Below are positions 37,383 through 62,464 of a stretch of 64,000 nt of DNA, in pieces. The stretch is from assembly GCA_019155185.1 (NCBI GenBank), contig CM032800.1:11400001-11464000 (forward strand). The letters are read 5' to 3'. Position 1 is the stretch's first letter, and every line of letters begins with the position of its first letter. The translations under genes were made by a program, and so were the position numbers. This DNA comes from Beaufortia kweichowensis. Taxonomy: Eukaryota; Chordata; Actinopteri; Cypriniformes; Gastromyzontidae. A model generated the notes under the pieces. That model was not told the origin of the DNA. It saw nothing but the letters and a program-made list of their open reading frames with translations, and searched no databases.

Positions 37383-39865
37383 GGAGAGAATAAAAGAGAG
37401 AAAGAATATAAAATATGAAAACAGGTATACTGTGTCTAAAGTTCATATTCACAAATACTATATTATTAACACTTTTCCAATTAAACATGTTTAGTAATTT
37501 TGATAGTTTTTTTTATTTAGGATGTGATTAATCACTTTCATTATGAGAAATAGCAAAACCACGATTTTCACTGGTGGTGACACAAAGTTCCCGTACAGAA
37601 TGACCCACATACTAAAGGATCATAAATTCAGTTACATAACAGCGGTAGTAGATTTTATAAGCTATTTCCAAGACACCAAATGGCTTTAATAAGCCACAGA
37701 AACACTGTGTCCGTTTTAAAGGCGGATAAGAGGAACGTCTAAACACAGATGTAACATTTTCCTGTAGTCTGGAAACTGATTCAAAGAACTCCAGGACACG
37801 ATGTGCTGTACAAATGAAAGGCGTGGTTAGATGTACAAGGTGAACTGCTAAAAATAGCCATATAGTTTAGTAGGTCTATTGCATTCAGTATGGCCACATA
37901 ATGTTACATATTAACCCAATCTATATGTCAGATCTTCACAGTACCTGCTTTAATGTAAATGTCACAGATCTCTGCTACAGAACCTTACAGAGGTTGTAAT
38001 CATGCTTAAATATATCCCTTTTTCATTTATAAATAGCCATGTTTTTCATTTGGCTTTAGACTGTGAATAGAGAGCAGATGAACATTTGTTTGATAAAGAG
38101 ATTTTCGGGACAATCATACAGATCATTGTGACTGCTGATCCTCATTTGAGATGTTCTTAACAGAGCAGCTCACAATAACATTCAGACAATACTGACATCT
38201 AGTGGACAAACCAGGCAAGATCATTTTCACATTTTGAGCAAATAGTGAGCAGGTGATTTGTTTTTAGATGTTCATGACCCTGCCTGTGATGTTTGAACAG
38301 CTCGCCACGTGTAAATGTGATATCAAGAAAAAATAACAGAGAGCTCAAACAGAGTCTGGTGATCAAGCTGACCTCTACTCAGAGATTCATTCAGATAGTT
38401 TTTCTCTAATCACAATCAACATTATACATTATTAAAAATTTTAATATAACACAACTTCACTGTAAAATCAACTTGTTTTTAGTCATTTTAACTATTTTTA
38501 CATTACTTCAACTTATCAAATTAAGTTAAAGAATTTCAATGTACAGTATTTTTATACCTTATAGCAACTCACCATTGGCCAAAATGTAAAATTGAAATAA
38601 CTTAAATAAGAGTGATTGGATTGGGGCAAAGAACTTTTACAGTGTGTTTCAAGTTGAAGACTTATAGTTTGTAATGTGATTATATTTTGTTTAGATTTTC
38701 TGTTATTTGTAGGTACAGATGCTTTTCACAACATCTCAAATCCTGCTGGATTATATAAATCAGGTAAAATCAAATTAAAATTAAATTAACTGCAAGGAAG
38801 TCTAGAAATGAATCAGCTAACTTTTGTTTTTATTCAAAAAAAGAAAAAAGCTGCTAAAACATTTACAATTTATCTTTCATGTTCCATGGAAAAATAACAC
38901 CATAAGCTATAAAGGATGTGAGGGTGAGTAAAATTAAGCCAGAATTTCCATTTTTGAAATATGCATTTATGCAACACGTTTATAAAGCTACTGGAATGCA
39001 GCTTTGAAATAATTCTAAATGTAAGTGTTTATGCCGCAGGGTGTGAAACTTAAAATCATTAGCCAAATTTTTGCCAAACCCATTCTTTCCATTTGTGGTG
39101 AGCAGTCACACTTGCACTTCTTGATAGCAGTGTGTGTGGCAATGGGTTTGGCTGTGCTTTTGAGGGCAGAGGTTTTGAAAATGTCTTTCGCAAGTTTTGT
39201 GAATAATGATAAAAACTGACTTGTGAGAAGTCATAAGTGATCCATCAGGCTTTCAGTCTGGGTTTGGTTAAATCAGGGATTATATAATATCTATTTAGCA
39301 TATGAGAGGTGTTAACTGATATAACTTCTGATGTGTGTGCGGTGAAAGGTCATTCGATTTGATGTTAATGAACTTTGACCTCCTGACCGATATAAAATAT
39401 CAAATGAAATGTTTCCTGTGTGGAATGGAATGTTTTCTTATCACTGTTGATTGGACACGGTGACATTGAGTAGCTTCTGATTCACCAGCTTATTACACAA
39501 TTTGGGCAGTTACCGTTTATTCAAGTTATAAGACAATACAGTAAGTTTGCTACAGGTGAAAGGTGAATCCTCCTCAAAAGCCCATATTTGTGGTAAAATC
39601 CCTGTAATGCCTCAGGAGGATAATAGCTTTTTAAAAAGTATGGGCAATTCCATCATTGTGGATGTGACATTGTTAGTTGAAACTTAAATGATACATTTTC
39701 ACAGAATGTATTTATTACCAATATATTGAATCATCTGTTTATATTTGACTAAAGTCCTGTTGATAGAGACCAGACATCAGAAAAATATCAGTCTATACAC
39801 AAGTTTTAAAAATGGAAACATACATGTTATGAAAGAACACATGTTTATGAGAGGCAACATACTTT

Positions 39866-39963
39866 GTAGGATTTCTGTCTAATAAAATAACTACACAAAC
39901 CAGAAGCAATAATACCCAACAAATGGAGAAAAGATGACTCTTTAAAGAACATAAAATAGTTAT
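39866..39963 (-). repeat. Dispersed repeat core fragment, copy 5
   Basis: Almost the same piece as 35935-36030: GTAGGATTTCTGTCTAATAA, CACAAACCAGAAGCAATAAT, ACCCAACAAATGGAGAAAAG and ATGACTCTTTAAAGAACATA. Confidence 0.65.
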
Positions 39964-40099
39964 TTTCATTTGTTCAGTCTGTCCAATATATGGGTCTAGC
40001 TCTACTAGTTATGACTAGTCCTATTATCAACTAGGTCAATGCAGTGCTATTTGTTGACATGACCTTTTTTTGTGCGTGTGAAATATTTCTGTGACTGAT

Positions 40100-40902
40100 G
40101 TTTAAACAGCGTGTGAAAACAGTCAGCATTTATTTGAAAGAGATAACGCGTCATTGAAACATGCAGTAAACATATGACATCACATAATGTAAATGATGTA
40201 CACTGTACAATTCAGCCACAGTGTTTATTTATGTTTTTTTCATGAAGCAAGTGCACAACAGTTCATTCAGGCCAGAGGTGGCATGTAGCAATATGTACAC
40301 ATCGTTGTTTTTTGTCTTTTTTATTCACAAGCAAGCCTCTGTAGGGCCGTCTTGACGTTTAAGTTTAAAAAATACATACAAACAAAATCGGGCAGGGGAC
40401 GGACGATGATGGATGTAACTTCTCATCCCGTTACATGCACATAATTTCACTGACTTTAACTAAAGGAGAAAACAAAAGAAATACACAATACGCTGATGAA
40501 GGGGAACGGTTTATAAGCTGTATTTGTTTCAGATACCATTTCAAAAGAAAGGATATAGATACATTTAGTTGTTAAAGACAATAATAATAATAATAATAAT
40601 AACAACAATAATAATAATAATAAACAATAGTATTCCTCTTCTGCTAAGGTAATTCAAACATTCAGATAATTGGAAAATAAAGTCCCAATCTACTCTTTGT
40701 ATAAAAAGAAGCTTTCAAGTCAACAAGGAACAAAGGAGAGTTTTCGTCACAGAGAGGTGTACAGGAAGGAAGAGGGGCCAGATGCATGTCGCACTTGGTG
40801 AATGTGCTTTTAGCAGATGGGGAGAGGTAGAGAGGCACGGTAGGGCTGGGCAAAGGGGTATAGTGTGTGTTTGTGTCGGGGGGATGATACTGTAAGAGAG
40901 AC
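40100..40902 (-). other. ube2e2: ube2e2 3' untranslated region
   Basis: Sequence after the ube2e2 stop on the - strand. TTTATT at about 40127 and 40223 reads AATAAA on the - strand and would end the transcript. An (AAT/AAC)n run occupies about 40579-40625. The exact 3' end is unknown. Confidence 0.5.
40579..40625. repeat. (AAT)n microsatellite
   Basis: About fifteen AAT/AAC trinucleotide units lie within the probable ube2e2 3' UTR. Confidence 0.9.
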
Positions 40903-53392
<12,490 letters not shown>

Positions 53393-54884
53393 CTTGGCCC
53401 TGGAAAAACAACAGGGTTCACAGGATAACATTAGCAGACTGTCGGGTGAAGTCATGGTGGAATGAAGTCAGTGATTGTCTGAAATGCAGCTGCACTGTGT
53501 TCAGATGTGACAAACGAACAGATAGGGAATTCAATCTCGAATGGAGGACAGAAGAATTAGGATTAGATACTTTCAGATTGCTGAATGAATAAGAGCACTT
53601 GTACCCTAAAATAATACTTTGCTTTTAATCCTAAACACTGACTGAAATAGTATCTCTTCTACAAATACTAATAATAAATCTGAGTTGCATTGGACTAAAT
53701 GCAAAACAAGGCACCAATAATTCTGACACAACAATCCTTGCATGTTTGTATTTGAGTGATTTACACAGAAAAGTTTTAGTAAAATGGATTGCAAACCATG
53801 CTTCCCATTCACTATGGCATTCGCGCTGAGACGTCACCCGTCTGCATGAAATGAAATGATTCTCTAGTTTGTTCTCACAGGCATTTGATCACAGTCAGAT
53901 CACGATTTAGATGTTTATCTAATCTCTAAGGGCTACACTGCTCTTTTCAAGCCATCGTGAGGAATTTTCTCTGATCTTATCTGAAGATGAGGTGGCAGAG
54001 AAACCTCGCTCATCACAGGCTTTAAAAGCCACATGAGCCCAACTAGTAAATACCTACAGAAGCCGCACACGCAGGTTAGCTTTAAACAGAGATAAAAGAC
54101 GCATGATGTGGTGAGAAAACCAATGCACGAGGAAGAGCTCACTTCAAACTACTGAGCAGGGTATACACATTTGCACTTGGGTCAACCTTTACAGAATAGA
54201 GACGGAAACGATCATAAGATTCACACAAGGGAACGTATTAACACTTAACACAGACGGCCAGATTTCACGGGTCAATTCGTTTTGTAATAACGTGAGACGT
54301 TGTTAAATTTTAGATCACATGCAAACGGGGTAGTAAACAGCTCGGACGCTATAATAAATCACATCAATGTGTGAGTTTCAGATTATTTATCGTGACCTTT
54401 AGTCCATGCTTTAATATTTTAGGGGTAATTTGTCCTAATACTTCAAAATCTGAGTTTATAACTGAGGTTAGAAGGAACACATGAACTTTTTCACCAGCGT
54501 GCCCTACAAAGACTTTCTTTCAGATACAATTTTCAGTCAAATATGAAATTTGCATTTTTTTCGGTTTAAAGTACAAATTAAGTCCTTTAGTGTGTACTGT
54601 AAAGTTCTGTGTGTTCTGAAAAAATAATCCCTAGGGCTTTCCTCCATTTTAAGTACACAAGAAAAACACTTTATATATTGGAGTAAATATCTGAATTCTA
54701 ATGTACATATTTGCTCTAAAAGGCACCACCATAGTGTAATAAGAGTTCAAATGTTATATTGTGCAGAAAAGTTTCCCTTAGGGGTTTGTGTTTTACGTCA
54801 GAATACAAAGTGAAGGATTTCTGTACTTTACAAGTGGATTTGCTGGAATTGTGTACTCCTTTCAACATTTGGTATATACACATA

Positions 54885-55090
54885 CATGCATTCCCTGGAA
54901 ATCAAACCCACAACCTTTGAACCGCTAATGCAATGCAATTTGCATTTATGCATTTGGCAGGCACTTTTATCCAAAATGACTTGTATCCAGTGCATTCAGG
55001 CTATACATATTTATCAGTATTTGTGTTCCCTGGGTATCAAACCCATAACCTTTTGTGCCGATAACACAATGCTCTACCAATTAAGCTTCA
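54885..55090 (-). repeat. Two tRNA-derived SINE pieces, tandem
   Basis: On the - strand, 55090 downward reads TTAATTGGTAGAGC (box A), then GGGTTTGATACCCAGGGAAC (box B). The SINE tail AAGTGCCTGCCAAATGCAT follows. A second box-B piece (GGTTGTGGGTTTGATTTCCA) follows near 54895-54925. The box A/box B spacing and the tail identify a polymerase III type SINE. Confidence 0.75.
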
Positions 55091-55190
55091 TGAAAGCTAT
55101 ATTTGTATCCAAAAGTACATATTTAATTTTCAGAAATACATATAACCCTAATGTTTATACATTACATGCAGATAAATACATTTAACAGAT

Positions 55191-55605
55191 CACAAAAGGA
55201 TGCCATCACAATGTCAAAGGTTTGTCTAGTTTTAGTGCATTGTGGCACCTTTGTGACTATACATCTACACTACATTTTAAATATGCAAAAATGTTTCTTT
55301 GCAAAATACTGAGAGGTTTTTACCATTTAAATACATTGTGGTACATTTGTAAGCACCACAAAAGGATACCACGATATTTTAAGTATGCATAACATGCACA
55401 AGTATGCAAATATTTAGTAAAGTACACATGTAATTTAAACGACGCACCCAAACGCATACCACTATAGATTTGTATTATTTTAGGAATGCATACATGTGGT
55501 ATATATTTACTTTACAAAACAGAATATCACAAAAGGTGGCACAACAATGTCAAGGGTTCGCCCCGTTTTAGAGCAATGTAGCACCTCTGTGAGTATATAT
55601 TTTAC
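55191..55605. repeat. Two related ~75-bp units in ube2e2 intron 1
   Basis: ATCACAAAAGGATGCCATCA...CAATGTCAAAGGTT...GTTTTAGTGCATTGTGGCAC at 55188-55270 matches ATCACAAAAGGTGGCACAAC...CAATGTCAAGGGTT...GTTTTAGAGCAATGTAGCAC at 55526-55600. A shorter related piece with TACATTGTGGTACATTTGTA lies between them. Confidence 0.55.
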
Positions 55606-55689
55606 TCGAAAGTACCTTTAAAACAATCCAGAATGCTGAAAGCAGCCTGTATAAAGGGAGTGTTTAACATTAAAGCGCATCATTCATTC

Positions 55690-56230
55690 ACGCATGTGGA
55701 TGGAGGCTGTCAGGCTCCCGCTGCTGATGCGCGTCTGTTTATGCGGGAGGCCGCGAACGCTCCGCGATCCCGCACAAAATATGCGGATAAAACGCACCCG
55801 TCGACGCGTCCCTAACGCGCGTCAACGGCGATTCCCTTTAACGCCCGGAGAAGACGTGCGGCAAAACCGCGCAACGATCCGCCCGCGATCACCCGCGCCC
55901 AGCACAAAGGGACGCGTCTCGTCCCGCACATCCCCGCACGCGCAAGGCGAAAACAAGCACTTTCACGGGACATTCGGCGACTTTTCACGCGCGATCGACG
56001 GACACGCGGATATATTTACCTGCCGAGCGGAGTCCCGATGCTTTTGTCCTGGATGATACCGTGTATCGGAGTCGGGCCGTCCGCTCGTCCTCGCCTCCGC
56101 GCTATTTAACCGAATGTAGCAGAAAAAAACGCGATTACAGAAACCCAAGCAGCCGGACCGCCTCTACGCGCGCCCCCGCTCTGGCCGTGAGCGCGCGGCT
56201 CGTTCGCGGTAGGGCCCGGGTGTGAACGTG
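55690..56230 (-). promoter_or_regulatory. ube2e2: CpG island: ube2e2 promoter and noncoding exon 1
   Basis: The strongest CpG-rich stretch of the window, dense in CGCG-containing words between about 55720 and 56220. On the - strand a donor follows the exon border at 56020 (CTCGGCAG|GTAAAT), giving a noncoding exon 1 that starts somewhere in 56100-56200. The coding exon acceptor is at 53400-53402. The island spreads into intron 1, as in many housekeeping genes. Confidence 0.7.
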
Positions 56231-56689
56231 AGATGGTTTGGTTGTAGCCTACCTGCTGCGGGTGTTGAGTATTTGTCAGATCACATCACTGCGAAACAAA
56301 AATTAATTGACCAATTTAACTGAACTAATAAACTAAAAAGTAAAATCTAATGAATATATTTAATTAATAAAATACAATAATTTCAAAAAGGTGAAAGTGA
56401 CAATTTTGTCAACCCTGCTGAAAGATACAGAAATCATCACAGACATTGTAATGGATTTAATTAGAACTGTATTGGTTTTAATGGAAACTGTAAAGGCAGG
56501 CTGCATAAAAGGTGAGGCTGGTGAATTGTTAAAACAAAAGTATATAATAATATATATGTATTATATTATATAACAAAAATCATGCTAATTAAGTTCTTTA
56601 GTTCTTAGAAATAGTTTAAGTTTTAGGTTTTCTAACTGAATAATTCTTCACTTGAATTCGTTCTTTAATGTATAGAGTATATCTGGTGT

Positions 56690-56830
56690 ATGTGTGTGTG
56701 GTCCTGGTAAACCCTCCAGTTTGGGAACCAAATGATCCAAAGATACCAGTACATTTTGACTCTGTGAGGACATTTTTGGTCCCCATGAGGAAAACAGCTT
56801 ATAAACCACGATAATTCTAAAAATGGAGTG
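56690..56830. repeat. Fish dispersed repeat (GAGGACATTTTTGGTCCCCA type)
   Basis: GTGAGGACATTTTTGGTCCC, then CATGAGGAAAACAGCTTATA, is a very common dispersed teleost repeat motif. A short related piece (TCATTTTGGTCCCCATA) is at about 59910-59926. Confidence 0.55.
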
Positions 56831-57747
56831 TGTTTCAATAATAATTTATTTTAGTGTACGAATTACGAACAAATAGACCAATGAAAATAAATATGTATCC
56901 GTTTAACAGTGTGAAAGCAATAGTAAAAACATGTAAAACTGATAGTCCATGATATCCCAGCAGGATCTGTGGATGTATTGTGTGTGTGCTTCAATGAAAA
57001 CAAGATCATCTGACCTTCTGTACAAAGGGGTTCACAGACTCAATGTCACAAATTTGCTTACATTTGAATATATAGTGACCCACAAATTTCAGCTTTATTT
57101 TCCTTCATAACATTTATTCATTTAAAATTGTTTAAAATTCTTAAAGCTAACGTTCTGAAAACGCCTCAGATTGTCCCAACTGTATATGTTATAAATGCTA
57201 GTCTATGGCCATTAAATCTGTCACAGCTCCTAAATTTAGCAGTCATATCCCATTACTCTCAGTAGGTTACAGCAGAAAAATCTAATATTGCTATTTCCTA
57301 ACTCAGTTTCAAAAGCATTGAACTGTTTTTTGAGACAGTTGCATAATACTAAGCAGCTTGTAAAATCACTGTATTTATAGACTTTATTTCATCTATCCAG
57401 CCACTCAAGGCCTGTTGAATGATAAAACCAGGTCTTGCTCTGTTGCTCTGTTGCTTTGTGCTGTTCAGGGACGTTGGTCAGATCGGCATGATAATGTGGC
57501 AGGCAGGCGACGGTGGGCGGCCGTGTGTCTGTGAGAATGGCAAAGACTTCAGTCTGACAATTTCCTCTCTCACACCCGTCAGGGCTGAAGGTCAGGACTA
57601 CGCTCTGAGCCGAGTGCCTTTGTGATGGTAATGGAGGGTGTAAACGCCAGCCACAGCGACTCCCCTCTGTGCTCCAGTCGTTTGCCACAACCCGCTGTAA
57701 ATATATACCCCAAAAATGCTTCAAATCTGTACAAACATATTTGGACA

Positions 57748-58105
57748 ATGTGATGCAAATGTCATCCTTACTTTGAAATAATAACACTGATGTCAGTATT
57801 TGCTGGTTTAAATAATCATGTGAGGTCTCTCTCAAGCATTTGTTTATGTTTGTGATGAAAATGAAAATAAAACAACAATTTCATGTTCTTTGAAGAGTCA
57901 TCTCTTCTTCATTTGTTGGGTATTATTGCATTTTAAATCCTACACAGTATGTTCTTCTCAAAAACAATTGTTTATTTTTGTCACATCCATATTTTTTATA
58001 TAAAAATATAAACAGATGCTTCAATATATTGGTAATAAATACATTAGTATTTCAAGTTTTGACTTGAAATGTCACGTCCATAACGCTGAAATTGACCAGC
58101 TTTAG
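57748..58105 (+). repeat. Dispersed ~0.5 kb repeat, copy 3
   Basis: ATGCAAATGTCATCCTTACT, ATCATGTGAGGTCTCTCTCA, TGTTCTTTGAAGAGTCATCT, TTGTTGGGTATTATTGCATT and TTGGTAATAAATACATTAGT follow the same order as in copy 1. Confidence 0.75.
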
Positions 58106-59402
58106 ATTTACCCCGAAATGTGTACAAATGTTGCATACACCTGCTGTGTGATGGCAGACAGGTCACGAGGTAGAGATTCTGCTATACATTTTAGTGGATG
58201 AGTAAATAATGACATCATTTTTTATTTTATTTACTTAATTGTATTTATTTCATTACTTATTTAATTTATAACAAGTGACAGTGGATGAGGTTTAAAGTAC
58301 TGTTTACTTTCTGTAGATACCTGAAGAACAGTCAGATGTTTTTACAGCACTTTTCTTTATTAAACACGACTGTTAGGAAGCGCTGGGCAGTCGGGTGAGA
58401 ACAGGACACGCTGGTCTCCTGCAGTCTGAGTTAGTTGTGAGTTTTATGGACAGTTTCTCCCCTGATGGCTGTGAAACATCAGATTCTCTCTGCATGTGGC
58501 AGACGGGCAGCTCTGTTTGCATCTTGCAAATCCCTGCTACCTCACACACAATTGAATTTCTGCTTCTGTAAAATTCATTAGAGCAGATATGAAAATGACA
58601 AACAAAGCAGGGAGCAATTAGTGGATAACATCTTTTATTCCTGCTAAACAAAGCTATGGTTTGTTTTAACAATGGTTACATCATGTCTGACCACTAGATG
58701 GCGCTCTAAGACTACATTTCCTGTCCTGTATACTCACTGATGTTTATTTATATAGCAGGTTTAGACAGGTGAATTGAGTCACTGCACACTCAAAGGTTTT
58801 GCCCTCAGTTCAGCGTGTAATTTCCACTTCTGCCACTGCCATGACAAAACTGACAGCGTAATGTCACATCTGCTTACTGAGGTGAAGACGACCTGAAGAT
58901 TATCTGCACTGCAAACCAACAGCAGCATGAAGAATTGAAGAGATAACTTTCACTTATATGTGAATCTGAATTGGCCACGCCCTACAGGATGTTGAATGAC
59001 AGGATGAGAAAATCAGAAATGAATGTCAAATGCTTGTCAAATTCAAATTTTGATATGTAAAAAACATATAATTAATAATAATGTATAATTACACTTGATT
59101 ATTGATTGGACATTTTTCTTTATAGGTTCAGTTCTGTCAAAGAAATTAAGGTAACCACCAAACCTTGTTCTTAGCTTATAAAATCTTTTGAAAATTTCAT
59201 TGGGTCTGTACTTTCTCTGGTACAGTTCTGCATCCTGATTGCTATCTCAATTTAAATTCAATACGAAGGAATATAAAATGTTAGGTTTCTGTACATTGTT
59301 TCTACATTGTGTCTATGAATGAATCTTTATTGTGCTATATACAGTACAGATGGGGTGTCCTCAGTTCACAACTGGGGTATTGAGGTGTCAGGTAATTAGG
59401 AT

Positions 59403-59855
59403 GGCTTGAGAAAGCCAACCTACTGATCTGCTACTTAAGCTTATTTTTTTTTTTAAATTATTATTCTTCTTAGTCAAAATTTCTGAACGCTACTCCTCCT
59501 AGAGCTTTCAAGCTAGAACCACCAAACTCAGTCCAGCTCTTCAGACTGATCTCACTTAGATTATCTCTTTTCTAACTGATCCGATTTATAGTTTTCATAA
59601 AATTAAAGATTAAAAATCTAAAAATCCCATAGATTTACAATGGCGGAATGTTTAAATGAGCCACCACTCTTCAAACTCCAACTGTCAAATCTCCCAGACT
59701 AAATGAAGCTTCCCTTCTATGTACTATTTCTAATCCATTCAAACTTCCATTCTATCTAATATTTCTAATATTTCTAAACATCTATCTAATCTATTTAAAG
59801 ATTAGATTAAGCTTTTACAACTGCTTAAAATTTACAGGCTAGGCTTTCTCAAGCC
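59403..59855. repeat. Repeat bounded by a 14-bp inverted repeat
   Basis: GGCTTGAGAAAGCC (59403-59416) and GGCTTTCTCAAGCC (59842-59855) are exact inverse copies, both followed by AACCT. The interior has AGAGCTTTCAAGCTAGAACC and repeated TTTCTAAT words. The near-palindrome AAAGTTTGTCTTGACAAACTTT follows directly. Similar sequence is widespread in cyprinids as far as I recall. Confidence 0.55.
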
Positions 59856-60263
59856 AACCTAAAGTTTGTCTTGACAAACTTTTCTATCTAGTTCTTCTTA
59901 TTATAAGATCATTTTGGTCCCCATATACTGTAGTATAGGTCAAACCAACACATGCACAAACACACACCCTTTTACAGATGGAATATAGCAGGAAATATTC
60001 TTTAGCCGGCGTAACACACTACAGCGACAACAAACACATCAGCATGAACTTGCTTCGGCATCCAGAGGATAAAAGCAGCTTTGACAGTAAATATGGGTCT
60101 TTGAAAAGAGAAATGAAAGATTTCTGCGTAAAAGTCATCTCTAGGGAGGACTACAGCTGTCACAATGCCACTGTTGCTTGACTTTGTGAGATAAAAACTC
60201 TTTTTTGCCAATCAACTTAAACATATTTTTTTTCAAATAACACAGCAGATAATAACCTGACAG

Positions 60264-60312
60264 GTGTCACAGAGACAGGTGACCTGGGAAATCACACCTG
60301 TCTCTGTGACAC
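60264..60312. repeat. Perfect 18-bp hairpin
   Basis: GTGTCACAGAGACAGGTG (60264-60281) and CACCTGTCTCTGTGACAC (60295-60312) are exact inverse copies around a 13-base loop. No microsatellite or known repeat surrounds it. T-box half-sites overlap both arms: AGGTGTCA at 60262-60269 (one mismatch to AGGTGTGA) and TCACACCT at 60292-60299 (exact). Confidence 0.9.
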
Positions 60313-61173
60313 ATGACTCCGTTAACAGCAAAAAAAAATATATGACCACAAGACACTGTTATTTATCAGAAATGCACGCTGCTGTCTGCCTGTCAGTCGT
60401 GAAGGCTGGGGTTTGGTGACAGGTAATTGTCATTGCAATAAACACATGTTTACAGAGTTAGTATGAAAACATAAAATGTGTGATAAGATGCATGATATCA
60501 GACCATTAGAGTTGCTTCAACTGTAGAAGTTTCATTCTTTACAATTTGCAAAAGCCTGGTTCTGAGCTTCTTCACTTTTGTTAACAAAATAGCTTTGTGT
60601 CATGATTGTTTCAGTAAAGCCTCTGGAGTGAAACCATTATTTTATCCAAGCGAACGTTTTGTTTGCTTTGAAATTGGTTGAAGTGTTATATGTGTGGTTG
60701 GCGTGACGAAGCATCTCATTTCTACCTGCTGCTCTGGAGAGTGTGAAATAGAGGAATCTTTCCTGTCGAATCTTTTGTATTTTGATGAATGGCTCATTGC
60801 TGACAGTTCTTGTTTTTAATATGAAGTCTGAATATATAATATTATATTATATATAGTTTCCAGTGTAAAAGTATAGCATAACAACTTTATTATCTATTAA
60901 AATATTTATACTTTTGTATTTAAATATATTCTTACATTGCTTATCATCTCATTTTATCTTGAACGTATTTTTTCTTTTTTTACCTAACGCAATAACATTT
61001 AATCATTTTTAATTGTGAATTAAGTGTCTGAACACTCTTGTAGTTTCATCTAAAAATAGACTTTAACAGCTGCAATATAAATCTTACCCAGTAGAGGACA
61101 GTAGCGGTATTGAAGCCAATGGTCATAATTTGACTAAAGTGAATTAAAACTGAACAACTTTCAATGTGATTAT

Positions 61174-61975
61174 TTGTTTTTGTTTATTTTATTAGATGGC
61201 AGTACAAAACATGGCACAATCCATCAGTTTGTAATTAAATTTTTACACAACCAAAGTGCCACTTATGTATTAAGTTTGGAAAAACAATGCAATGTAATTA
61301 AAATGCCTTCTTTATTGTACTCTTTAAACAGTAAAGTTGCTATTCAGGTACAACAGAAGAACATTCGCCTGTTTGTATTGCTATATTTTATGGTGCCAGA
61401 TTGTTTGTTAGTGGCAGCTGATTGGCACCTGTTATTTTCTGGTCTACCATGGGAACAGCTCACAAATACACCATCAGCAGGTCTGTGGTCAAGTGAAAAA
61501 TAGGATGGAAAAAAATCTCATTTTGCTCGAAATGGAGGCATTCCAAAAACACAGTGGTATGCTGATAAAGGCAGGACAGATTTACATCCTCAAATTTTTG
61601 TTTCAGGGTCAGACGAAGGGCCTGCTGACATTTTAGTATGAAATTTATCAACGTAGAGCAAAAACTTGTTCCTGGCCATGGATTTGAAATGCTTACAAAA
61701 ATGCAACAGCATGGTAGTCAAGTAGACACTGTAAATAGTTATTTACAAAATCATGACTGCGGTCATTGCAGATGGCGTGACCGAAGTAAAACACATGCAA
61801 TATGGTAAAAATATGCCAAATATGGCCAAAACAGGTCTAGGTTTGTCAATGGTTCTGTTTCAAAACCTAGTAAGTTTGTCAATGTCAGACCCATCTTTAT
61901 GGTCAAACAAACCTGTTCACAACAGGGTTATGTTTATATAGGCCTTAATGTAAGTTGCTGTATTGATTAGATGAC
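61174..61975. other. Unassigned, coding-like but broken stretch
   Basis: On the + strand, a 109-codon open frame (61174-61503) continues past one TAG for about 45 more codons (through TQWYADKGRTDLHP) to about 61640. A second frame from 61638 continues through LVPGHGFEML and CGHCRWRDRSKTHAIW to a stop near 61806, then stays open again to about 61970. The - strand is also open in parts and ends with AATAAA-like sequence near 61190. No family is recognised. It may be a decayed retrocopy or element, or chance. Confidence 0.25.
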
Positions 61976-62464
61976 TCAGGTATGTAACATCCTTAACATC
62001 TTATAGCAAATGTAAAGCACTTAGATTTACTTTTCATGTAATACGAAGGCAGACATTTGTCTATGTAGTTTGGCTTAGTCTGTGTTGCAATTAAAACAAT
62101 TAAAGAATTCTCAATAAAAGTGTTTAAAGTTCTCACGTTTTTAATTTATTTAACTTGGGGAATACTATGTATTTTACTTTAATAATTAATAAATTAATAA
62201 TTAATCTTTTTAATGGTCATTGTTCTGACATACAATGTGGTATTAGTCTCTAATCCAACGCAAAGTCTTAATTTAATTAATTTATTTAAAAAATATTTTT
62301 ATAATTATTAGTATAATCATCATCATCGGTTATTATGATATTATTAAAATAATAATGATAAATTACATCTACGCATTTTTTAGTATTATTATTATTAAAC
62401 ATTGAAGTACTTCTACATGCTAGGTTTTTCTATATTCTCTTACACGTTTTTTATTTTATTTTGC

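Larger units (their letters stand above)
35481..40099. other. Intergenic region between nr1d2 and ube2e2
   Basis: No gene is recognised. It holds two reverse-oriented core fragments of the dispersed repeat (35935-36030 and 39866-39963) and a Tc1-like remnant (36906-37382). The remainder is AT-rich single-copy-looking DNA, for example 37500-39850, in which nothing specific is seen. Confidence 0.5.
53400..56019. other. ube2e2 intron 1, content
   Basis: The intron lies between the coding-start exon (acceptor border 53399) and noncoding exon 1 (donor border 56020). It has two tRNA-SINE copies (54885-55090) and a direct repeat pair (55191-55270 and 55526-55600). From 53400 to 54880 no repeat or gene is recognised. 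Confidence 0.55.
56231..59402. other. Intergenic region upstream of ube2e2
   Basis: No gene is recognised. It holds a fish repeat with TGTGAGGACATTTTTGGTCC at about 56690-56830, a dispersed repeat copy at 57748-58105, and two relatively G+C-rich, repeat-free stretches near 57400-57700 and 58370-58700. Reading frames across 57400-57700 on both strands do not resemble a known protein. Confidence 0.45.

Noticed and set aside
54885..55090. tRNA-like box A and box B sequence as a functional tRNA gene
   Set aside because: The boxes are followed by SINE body and tail, and no cloverleaf with acceptor stem can be drawn, so it is a SINE.
55694..56056. 120-codon open frame on the + strand in the CpG island
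   Set aside because: The G+C-rich island lowers stop frequency. The protein resembles nothing and the island is the ube2e2 promoter.
57389..57835. 148-codon open frame on the - strand in 57.4-57.8 kb
   Set aside because: No domain or family is recognisable, no splice or start context supports it, and its upper part overlaps a dispersed repeat copy.
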